Shown piece by piece: positions 55,790 through 64,000 of a stretch of 64,000 nucleotides of DNA. Source of the stretch: Platycnemis pennipes. Taxonomy: Eukaryota > Arthropoda > Insecta > Odonata > Platycnemididae. Both the position numbers and the translations under genes were made by a program. Every line of letters begins with the position of its first letter. The stretch's first letter is position 1. The notes beneath the pieces are model-generated. The model was not told where the DNA came from. It did no database searches and saw only the letters and a list, made by a program, of their open reading frames with translations. The stretch covers positions 80,054,064 through 80,118,063 of the forward strand of contig OW121846.1 in assembly GCA_933228895.1 (NCBI GenBank). Reading direction: 5' to 3'.

Positions 55790-55975
55790 AAATCACAGGC
55801 TATTGTGATATCAACCGATATGTTACATGGACTGATATTTGATATCAGCTGATAGGACGATATCCCGATAGGAACCGATATCACGATACTTCCAATTTAT
55901 ATCGCGAAACCTGCGATATCGACTCTTCTGCGGTATCTAGTCAATATCGTAGTGCGATATTCTAAACAGTGAATT
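55790..55975. repeat. Cluster of GATATC/CGATAT motifs
   Basis: At least ten occurrences of GATAT or ATATC, many as CGATATC, fall within about 170 bases, spaced 10 to 20 bases apart (for example TGTGATATCAACCGATATG and AACCGATATCACGATAC). The self-complementary motif makes the region able to fold. No protein frame is involved. Confidence 0.55.
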
Positions 55976-56799
55976 TTAAAGCCCTACTATGTGGGATTGC
56001 CCCTGTGCGGGGGAATACCCCGTTGCGTTAATTAAAGACTTAACACTTGATTGTAGGGCCACCGATACAGAGGCGAAAATAGCCGATGAGCTGGCAGATT
56101 TATTGATGCAGGGGGGAAGGGGTGGGAAGCGTTTACAAACTAACTAGAAAAGCACTATTTAGGCAAATTGTGGGAGATAAATTATAAATACGCTAAAAAC
56201 TAAGGAGTTTGAACCTTCCACATAAGATCCAAAACCGACCATTAATTCTTCCATTGTTCATGGCTTGAATGACAGAACGGAGCTCAAATCTTATTTTTAA
56301 GCAACAAAATCATAGGTGCTCCCAGGTGTCAAATATCGCAGGCATTTACAAGAAGGGGAATGGATTATGGCACTATCAAAAAGCTAGAATGAGAGACGGT
56401 TATATGTTACAGGAAGAGTAATACACATGCTAGCTTATGGGTGACAATGAAGCCAGAATGAGGGCACTTGGGAAGGATTAGGTTCAGCTACATTGGCAAA
56501 CATATTGCAAACGTGGTCATTAATTTTATTTATAAGTCCATAATTTGACCAAATTGAAAAATCGTTAGGCTCAGTCACGCCGGGAAGGAGGTCGAAAGCT
56601 ATTTTCTCTCCTTACCCTCAATTTACACGGTCTGTTACTACAGAGCACAAACTATTTACAACATATAGTTACTCAAAATATCTACAACGTCTTAGATACT
56701 GTGACTGTCAGCGATATGTGTAGAACAGAATTTGAATGCCCATTGATTCATCTAAATAAAAAAATTATAAGTAAGGGTTACAGTTTTCAACGCTCCCTT
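55976..56799 (+). other. No clear gene; weak RNase H-like trace
   Basis: A plus-strand frame near 56070-56125 reads TEAKIADELADLLMQGG, similar to the GNExADxLAxxG motif at the end of RNase H domains in some LINEs. No flanking RNase H motif supports it. The rest shows nothing. Confidence 0.25.
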
Positions 56800-59700
56800 T
56801 TAACACTTTGACTGCGGTTTTTTTAATGCTGAATGACCCCAAAATGCGGAGTATTTTTTCCTCGCCAATGTGTTTCAAATTTGATCTAATATCCAGCGAG
56901 TATCACATATTTTTTATTTTCAGTTATTTATATGGCGAAATTAAACAAATAAATTATCACGTCTATAGACGTGGTCCGCAGTATCAGAAGACTCGTAGGT
57001 ATGCAACCCAGCAACACACAATTTATGATTTTTCTATTCCATCGATGAAAAATTTTTGTGCACCATATAATTGGGATTTGTGCTTTTTGATGATTGCTAC
57101 GAATTCTAATTACTATCAGGTACGATTCAGGGAAATCCTAACCTTGTACTTCTTACCTTACGTTCTTTTTCTGCCAAATATTTCTTACCTAAACCATGTT
57201 TAGCTCAATTGCTGCACTCTTTGCACGTCAGGGTCTTTATCTAGCTCTTTGTCACTTGTACACAATTAGAAAGGGGACCTTGCCAGTGGCAAAAGCTAAA
57301 TTTTATGCCTTTGGTAGTCTTTTTTTCCTAACCTGCATGCCTTCCCTTGTCAATTTTATCGTTCACTTTTCCGCGGTGTTGTGTAATTCTTCCGACAATT
57401 CTTGATGACTTGTACATTAAAGAGAGTTTTATTACTACTCATTCATCTACCGTAAATACGTAAAGGAACTGAAAAATATGTTAATTCCTGAAATGTATAT
57501 ATTTGTTGACATTAATAGTTTCAAAAGAAAAATTTTTGTACTTAAAATTTGTAAACATTTCAGGACACATGTATGGATGCATGAAACATCCCTTTTGCTT
57601 ATAATACCAATTTAAATCGTATCATTATAAAAGAATTATTCAAAAGCAAGTGAAAAAACTGAAATAAAAATAAAATATGGCCCTCTGGCACCAGTTTAAA
57701 ATTCACTCTAAACCAACTATATATGTTTTAGTCCATAACCCATGAAACTTCTTGAAGCAATTGCCTAGGCGTAGAGGAGGATTTTCCGGGATATCAGGAT
57801 AGTAGTTAACCTACGTTTACCAGTGTTTTTGCAAAGCCGGCAACACTTTTTTGTTCTTCTATCACCTTCGGAAATCATGGGGTTGAACTTGGGGAAAGGG
57901 AAAAACCAATGAGAGCGTATTTATTTTGGGAGCCAAGACGTTTTCTCGTTTCTGATCGAAGTCAACGAGTTTGCTATTTACACTCAGTCTAAAACTTTGA
58001 AGATTAATGTCTCCCCCTTTGAATACATTTTATGCAACTGGAAACTGTTCAGCATCAAAATTTGAACAATATTGAGGACCACTGTTTTATCTCAACGTTA
58101 GGTCTTCTTCGGGGTAATATGGTGTACTTCTACCAATGTCTGAGAAATTTTATGAGGAACGCAGCCTGCGTGCCCAAGTCCACCTTCGGCTATTCTTCCT
58201 GCTCCAATAAAAACTAAAATTTTTACAATGAGTTCGGATGGTTTGGCTAACATATACAGCTTTACACCAAACTTATGCCTCTTTGCCTTTATATATTCCC
58301 GAAAAGCAAACGCCTCCTCCCAAAAAATCATCGACACGTCGATACTTAATTCTCTAGACAGATAGTATAGTTCATCTTCATCCATTATATCCTTAAAATA
58401 ATTAAGTAGTGGCTTTATTTTCTGAACACGATCGGATGAACGTAGTTCTTGCGACTCGCCGACGAGTGCAAAATGGAAAACACGTAAAATAACTAGAAAG
58501 CGGTCACTGGACATATTTGAAGGAAAGGAGGGGATAGTATAAAATATTTTCACGAGTAATTTTGAACTTGAGATACCTAGGTATGTCTCAATCCCATATG
58601 AAGTACTAGCCCCAAAAAAGATGACACTAATCCCTTGTTAGATGTTTCTAGCATCCAATGATCACTCGCGGAGATTGTCTATCTTGGAGAAAACATTTCG
58701 CGTTTGTGTTCGTTTCTTTGAAAATTTTATCGACATTTGGTCAGAGAAGAGCATGCGAAAAAATATCTCAGTCTCTCCATCCGGTCTAATATTCAAAGTT
58801 CTTTTTGGGCGAATCTAAATCCATGTAATGCCACTCTTCCCTCAGACCAAGATCGGTCAGTGCGAGGTAGGAGGATGGAAAAAGTCTGGAGGGGCAATGA
58901 AACTGATGTGAGAACCTCTTTCTGCCACGTTTGCCTCTACTCTTGTGTTTGACACGCCTATTCTCTACCTGATATTTTATAATCGTGCAATCATTGTCAT
59001 TGTATGATTTTATCATATTGACGGCACAATATGCATTAAAATAGGAGGTTTCACACACAAAAATTTTCACACAAAGTACGAGAGATATCAATTCATCAAA
59101 CGACACTTACGTGGTGACAATAGAAATTATGAAACCGGCTCCTGTTTCCTTTTACATTTATTGTTTACGCTTTATGGAGGTATCTATAAAAGTGTATTCA
59201 TTTCAACGCTGTGTTTCTCATATTTTCATATCTGAACATAGTCCCACCTTAACTTTTTTCGTGCAACTTTGTTGTATTGAAGTGAACTCCGTCAAAATAT
59301 TGTATTTATTCTACACCGAAGACAAGAGAGTTCGCTTATAAAATCACTCGCTACTTTCTACTCTACTAAATCAGATAAAAAGCAAACCCTGATAATTTTG
59401 ACAAAAAACAACCATAGTCTGGTTACATTGAAAGTCACTTGGATCAGAAGGCGCAGACTTTTAAATTTTCGGTAGCAGTACGAATCATATAGCTAAATTT
59501 AAATTTAAAACCTCTGTACGTTTCATTAGCAAATTTCTCAATTAAGAATGCTATTATACAGAGAAATACTCAAGTTGGCAAACGGAAAGAAATATATTTG
59601 ACGTCAATAAGGGAGCACCCGTTAATGCTTATAAAGTACCTACGCGCGGATCACGAGGTAAGTAAGTGTAAAATTCATTGTTACTGTAATTAACACTTTA

Positions 59701-60038
59701 AATTCAATAGCATACTATTGTTTACACATTTTTGGTTAAAAACGAAGTTTAAAATTAAAAAACGCATTATATTTCAAAAAAATAAAAATGAAATTAGCAA
59801 TTAAATTTTTGTTAAAACATAACATACAGGGGAAGAGACGCTCACTGCAACGGACCCGTATATATAATGCCAAGGTTGTACAGAAGAAGTATATACAAGG
59901 AAAACTCTTTGATACCAATCATAACCCCACCAGACAACATTTATTATGAAAGTGACTGAGCACGTCGATCGACGTGCTCCGCCACAGACGGAGGTGTACG
60001 ACCACGTCTATAGACGTGGTCCGCAGTGAACGTGTTAA
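56800..60038 (-). mobile_element. piggyBac-type transposon PB-D with TTAA ends
   Basis: The left terminus CACTTTGACTGCGG (56804-56817) and right terminus CCGCAGTGAACGTG (60021-60034; complement CACGTTCACTGCGG) are inverted repeats with two mismatches, bordered by TTAA at 56800-56803 and 60035-60038. The outer bases CACGTTCA are shared with PB-C. Palindromes lie near the right end (GAGCACGTCGATCGACGTGC at 59958 onward) and the motif CACGTCTATAGACGTG occurs at 56958-56973 and 60003-60018. The 3.2-kb body holds a decayed minus-strand transposase; the rest (56990-58000, 59110-59950) shows no gene. Confidence 0.8.
58098..59106 (-). pseudogene. piggyBac transposase relic, PB-D
   Basis: The minus strand near 58740-58680 reads VDKIFKETNTNAKCFL, the N-terminal ETNxYA block, in a region with stops. 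58553-58098 is open: PSNMSSDRFLVILRVFHFAL, SSDRVQKIKPLLNYF, ELSIDVSMIFWEE and FAFREYIKAKRHKFGVKLYM, then ILVFIGAGRIAEGGLGH. These match the piggyBac order up to the first catalytic region, where the Asp is kept but its neighbour Glu (DEsM) is Val. The second and third catalytic blocks are not readable downstream. The open frame at 58786-59106 may include the N-terminus. Inactive. Confidence 0.75.
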
Positions 60039-60284
60039 GCGACTAGTGGCAAACTAATGGTATTGTCCCAAATATTATGATTTAAAATAAATAATTTAAT
60101 GAAATTTATTTATATCGCAGCCACATAGCCCTAAATATTTACTACATATTTATAGGATGTCTAATCTCTGGATCTCCTCTGGATCCGTCCTTAAACTGAG
60201 GATGTAGAAAAAGGAAATGATGGAATATTACATCAACAATACTTACTCTGAAAGAGATAGCGTGCTTTCTGGGTGTGTGCTGGT
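60039..60284. other. No gene seen
   Basis: AT-rich spacer between PB-D and the foldback element. Confidence 0.4.
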
Positions 60285-60477
60285 AGCAAAGGCTGTTCGA
60301 GTGCTCCACTGGGTCTGCACTTCCATCGCTTCCAATTATTTAAAGAACGAGTCGTTTTCCATCCTCTAAGCGGAGTTATGTAGGATTTCAGGCCTGAAGA
60401 TGGAGGGCGGCTCGTCCTTAGAAACGTCGGCAGCGATGGAAGAAATAACCCTGTGGAGCACCCTAAACAGCCTTTAC
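60285..60477 (+). repeat. Foldback hairpin element with CTGAAGA...GAAAC core
   Basis: The left arm (GCAAAGGCTGTTCGAGTGCT then CCACTGGGT, 60287-60316, running to about 60333) faces a right arm at 60430-60477 (complement AAAGGCTGTTTAGGGTGCTC then CACAGGGT). The loop contains CTGAAGA (60394-60400) and GAAACGTC (60421-60428), spaced as in a hammerhead, but the flanking stem I does not pair well. It is related to the hairpins at 2230, 22190 and 63469. Confidence 0.5.
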
Positions 60478-62640
60478 TTGCTCTGTTTTGCAATGAATTG
60501 TTTTTATAGATTTTTGTACTTAAAGAGTAGATAATATCCTTCATTTCGCGGAGATTGTCTATCGTTCCTCTCCCGCGAAATATTTCGTTGAATACATTTC
60601 TCTTTATGGTTGTCTCCTTTGTAAAAAAGCTAGGGGCGTGTGTGGTTTATCCTCGCCTTCCTGGATGGATAAGTAAAATTTCTTGCTGACGAAAGAACTC
60701 CAGCCAGAAGTCATAGATCTGTGGCGTAACGGATTTGAAATCAAGATGTCGTCAGTGTCAATTGTCGTAGATGTTGTATTATCTTAGATCTTCATCAGTT
60801 CATGTGTGTAATGAATCGAACATGGTCGCAACGGGCTTCCTGGCATCGTAAGGGCGAATATGCAAAAGATTTATTTATCATGTCTTATATAATGTACTTG
60901 ATACAAAATTTCGCCATTAAGTTGAATCTAAAAGCCATATTTCCTTGGAAACCACAAAGATTATTGAAAGCTATTAAAATGTTTTCGGTAAATTCCAATA
61001 ATTACGTGACCTGAACCAACTTTTCACGTCACCGCACGGTAAAGTTGCAAAAGAATGCAAAAATAGACGTTTTTTTTAAAAGAAAACGAAGCTAATGAAT
61101 TGTTTCGAGGAAAATAGTCGTTTGTTGATCGAAACCATTAACAGATAATGGGTTTAAAGAATCCCAATCGACAATTTGCCTTTGGTTGAAACCCTCATGG
61201 GAGCATCCTTAAAAAACGGTGATGGTTTTGTCATAGCAGTGATACTTAGAGCGCAGAAAAACATGGTAGTATACAGGTATTATACAATTTATGGACGACT
61301 TGCTCGCTACGTTGCATACTTATTAAATAGAAAATCAAAATACATTAGTTTATTGCATTAACAAAATGGGATTAATGCATACGTTTTGGGCGAGTATTCG
61401 TTAAATAACAAACATCAAGTAACAACTGAGAAACAAACCCCAGATTGATACCGTGCCAGCGTCAAGCGATGACTATGTGTTTTTAAGCTTCCGAAAACGT
61501 TCAATCGTTTATGAGTAATAGCTTGGTAACACAACTTAATTCTTCAGCGAAAATTTTTCCAAATACTTTTGAACTACAAAACCTCACATCCCAAGAGTTA
61601 TAAAAACAGCGAATGCTCCATATTGCCTTGATTGGGACAAGACTGTGATTCGCGGGATAAAAATCATTGCATTTTGGTGCAGTATGTCAACGCCGGTTTG
61701 AATTTCAGCAACATTGAGCACCGTCGCGAATCCGAGCAGTCGGAGGTATAGCAGTAAAGTGGAAGACGTTTCCACATCAATTCACGAGGTTAGCGGATGC
61801 CTACTATGATAAGGCTAAAGAAGCCAAAAGGGTGGCAGTTTTATCGAATTAGACTTGAGAAGGGTCTCAGAAAGTGTATAAATACATCAAGAATATTTCC
61901 CTATGTCCTTGTTCCACGAAAGTTTCCGTTAAATATATTTCCCTCGTAAACCGAACGGAAATCAAATGGCTGGCTATAAAAAAGGAACTGGGTATTGTGT
62001 TGAAGATATTTAATAGACATTATTTCTGGTAACCAATGAGACGCATAAAAGCTATTCCTTCTTTGATTGACGTTTCAAGACGTGGCTGCGGGCACGGATT
62101 ATTCAGAGAATGCGGAAATTTACTTTAAAACACGTTCAACTGATTCAGTTTGAAAAATAAAGAATTTCATGGATGGTCTCAGCATTATAAAGATATTGAC
62201 TCAGAGATTAAGGGAGGTTTTGATTTACATATACAATTTTATCGGTAAAACGAATGTATTTCACGGGTGATGGGTGTTTTATTAATTCTTCTTTGTAGCT
62301 TAAGATGCTCAAAAAATAAAACATGGGTTAATATAATATTAACAGAAATGTAAGTCATTTTAAAACATACAAGTTCTGGCTGAGGATCGAACAACAAATA
62401 AAATATTTGGTCTTGTCCAATGTGCTTTAAATTCCATGACAGCAAGGTAAAGAGTATTTTGAAGTTCATAAGAGTACCCAAATTACCACGGTCAAAATTA
62501 GGGTGCGTTCTCATTAGCTGTATGAAAAATATTGTCTTGGTGTATTTGATGCTATTTCTATTGTTGTTGGAGTGCCGAAAAAATGCATGCCTTAAATCAT
62601 AGACTCAATTCTGATTCGCTTATCCGCAAGAACACTTCCC
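60478..62640. other. No gene seen
   Basis: AT-rich 2.2 kb. CGCGGAGATTGTCTATC at 60547 also occurs at 58666 inside PB-D. A plus-strand stretch near 61795-61900 (ADAYYDKAKEAKRVAVLSN) has a LINE-like look but is interrupted by stops and too short to assign. Confidence 0.35.
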
Positions 62641-63468
62641 TTTCTGACTATGGTGCGAGGGGATAAAAGGATGCACTGGAGCTATCCGAGGTGTTTATTT
62701 GATCACGCACTCTCTTCTTCTCGTTCCATTCATATCCCATCTCCGAAAGATAAGGCGTCTCCCAGTACACCCCACACCAAGGGGAATTGCTGGCGTCGGT
62801 TCCCCACCTGCATCCGATGACCGCTCTTCCCCACCCCTCATCGGGCAGTGACGTCTGAAGATACAAAACGGGTAGGTCTGCTTGAACAAGGCCTCAAGTC
62901 ATCTCCCTTATTGCGCTCGACTTGTTTTTCCTCAACCCGCCGGGGACGGGTTCAAAAGATAGCTAGTTTGTGGGGGCGGCGGCTTCCCGTGACATACCAG
63001 GAGGAGGACGAAGTATTTCTAAGGCGTCTTTTTTCTCGCCTTTCTCCCTCTATCTCCCCTTCTTCTTCAAACCATCCTGCAATTTCTCTTCTCTCTATTC
63101 CTTCCTTTCTTCAACCTTCTTTGCCTTTTTTCTTCTTAAGCACATGTTCTTTTCACTCTATCTGCGTTTCTTCTTCACCCCTTATCCTATTTCTTCGCCT
63201 GCCAAGGGAAGGCAGGCTTAATTCGGAGTCATGCTTTTCTCCTTTGCTTTTAACTCTCGTCATCTTTAACTATTTCGCTTTTTAGTCTCTTTACTTCCGT
63301 TTCTTCTTCACTCTTGATTCCTTTTTTCACACCAACACCCTTCTATTGCGCCAATCTCCATTTTTCTTCCCTCAACTCTTGTACCTCTACACAGAGAACT
63401 TTTCTGCATTTTAACTACGCTTTTACAAAGGTGGAATTTTTCCGCGGCCTCTGAGAGTGACGCATTCC
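62641..63468. other. Pyrimidine-rich region, no gene accepted
   Basis: From about 63025 the plus strand is dominated by C and T. The 145-codon open frame at 62848-63285 is rich in Ser, Pro, Phe and Leu as a consequence, with no motif. No splice or promoter evidence could be judged. Confidence 0.4.
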
Positions 63469-63610
63469 TTGTTGCGTGAATGTTTCTCGGGTCCTCCACT
63501 GGGTATTTGCGTCCATATCCGCCGACGTTTCCATTCCCGACTCGGCAACTCCGTCAGCGGACTTGGACGCAATAACCCGGTGGAGGACCCGAGAAACCTT
63601 CACGCAGCAG
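63469..63610. repeat. Foldback hairpin element, best-preserved arms
   Basis: The left arm 63469-63526 (GTTGCGTGAATGTTTCTCGG then GTCCTCCACTGGGT) and right arm 63554-63610 (complement CTGCTGCGTGAAGGTTTCTC then GGGTCCTCCACCGGGTTATT) pair over more than 50 bases with few mismatches, around a loop of about 27 bases. The TTTCTCGGGTCCTCCACTGG core aligns with the arms at 2.3, 22.2 and 60.3 kb. Confidence 0.75.
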
Positions 63611-64000
63611 ATACGCCGGGAAAACAACAGATCATTCTTCGACGAATTCCTCATTTATTTTGCTGACAATCTCCATGCTCCCGAGAACATTCGACGGACG
63701 AACAACGCTCCAACACAAGTCTACCATATTTAGTAAATGTAAAGCGTGCATTCCATTCTCCTTATCAGCATTCCTTCGACAGTGGGAATGCCAATGATCG
63801 TCCTTCGTCACAGCATTTGAAAATTCGAGACGGCTTACTCACACCGAATGACATCCAAGGATTGCTTGTTTAGCGTCTAGCAAGTAGCCGCATACCGTTC
63901 TTATTCTTAGAATCTTAAAATACGAGTAATATGTTTCCCCTGCTAGGGCATGATATTTCTCCAATTGTCATGATTGTGGTTAACTTAAACGCACGATCAT
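63611..64000. other. No gene seen
   Basis: Ordinary AT-rich sequence to the end of the window; nothing recognisable. Confidence 0.4.

Noticed and set aside
56808..57203. 131-codon plus-strand frame at the left end of PB-D
   Set aside because: It starts inside the terminal inverted repeat and runs opposite to the transposase; no recognised motif.
62848..63285. 145-codon frame in the pyrimidine-rich region
   Set aside because: Ser/Pro/Phe/Leu-rich low-complexity product of a CT-biased tract.
63500..63560. Hammerhead motif on the minus strand in the 63.5-kb foldback
   Set aside because: The core reads CTGACGG instead of CTGANGA, and the bases pair into the simple hairpin instead.

Overview
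This looks like repeat-dense, AT-rich intergenic DNA from an invertebrate nuclear genome, most likely an arthropod. The grounds are four piggyBac-type transposases, several non-LTR retrotransposon (LINE) lineages, a Penelope-like element with a GIY-YIG endonuclease, and tRNA-derived SINEs. I found no host protein-coding gene, rRNA, functional tRNA, CRISPR array or bacterial-type operon. Every protein similarity I recognise belongs to a transposable element, and nearly all are broken by stops, frameshifts or truncation.

Layout. 1-1695: right part of a decayed piggyBac (PB-A), inserted at a TTAA inside a long dispersed repeat here called R. R copy 1 runs 1692-9470, R copy 2 about 21400-29470, and R copy 3 (shorter, rearranged) 14038-17388. 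A diverged piece of the left part of R lies at 38498-39160. R carries a foldback hairpin, a LINE 3' remnant, a conserved unknown reading frame, a second piggyBac relic (PB-B), a tRNA-like SINE (SINE-B) and a second SINE (SINE-A). 9645-13745 (minus): LINE-1, the best preserved element, with a 956-codon ORF2 broken only by two in-frame stops. 17440-20600 (minus): LINE-C, heavily decayed. 28400-30330 and 36160-38080 form a large inverted repeat around LINE-2 (30200-33650, plus), which itself sits inside an older minus-strand LINE-5.

Right half. 43128-45405: piggyBac PB-C, with 12-bp terminal inverted repeats and TTAA on both sides. 45430-47140: an L1-like LINE-D. 47190-48200: GC-rich degenerate tandem repeats. 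50364-50740: a 196-bp tandem duplication. 52800-55216: a head-to-head Penelope-like element flanked by a 12-bp direct repeat. Each of its arms carries a hammerhead-ribozyme-like motif, and it is interrupted by a 621-bp element (53797-54417) made of a tRNA-like head joined to the LINE-C 3' end and flanked by an 8-bp direct repeat. 56804-60034: piggyBac PB-D with TTAA ends. Foldback hairpins related to the one in R occur near 60.3 kb and 63.5 kb.

There is no gene pathway here. The interactions are those of transposons: insertions nested in insertions, non-autonomous elements borrowing LINE 3' ends, and later duplication and inversion of whole nests. The most interesting items are the composite tRNA/LINE-C element, the hammerhead-like motifs of the Penelope pair, the shared ends and internal palindromes of PB-C and PB-D, and the dispersed foldback family. 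All calls rest on reading motifs by eye; no alignment or database search was run.
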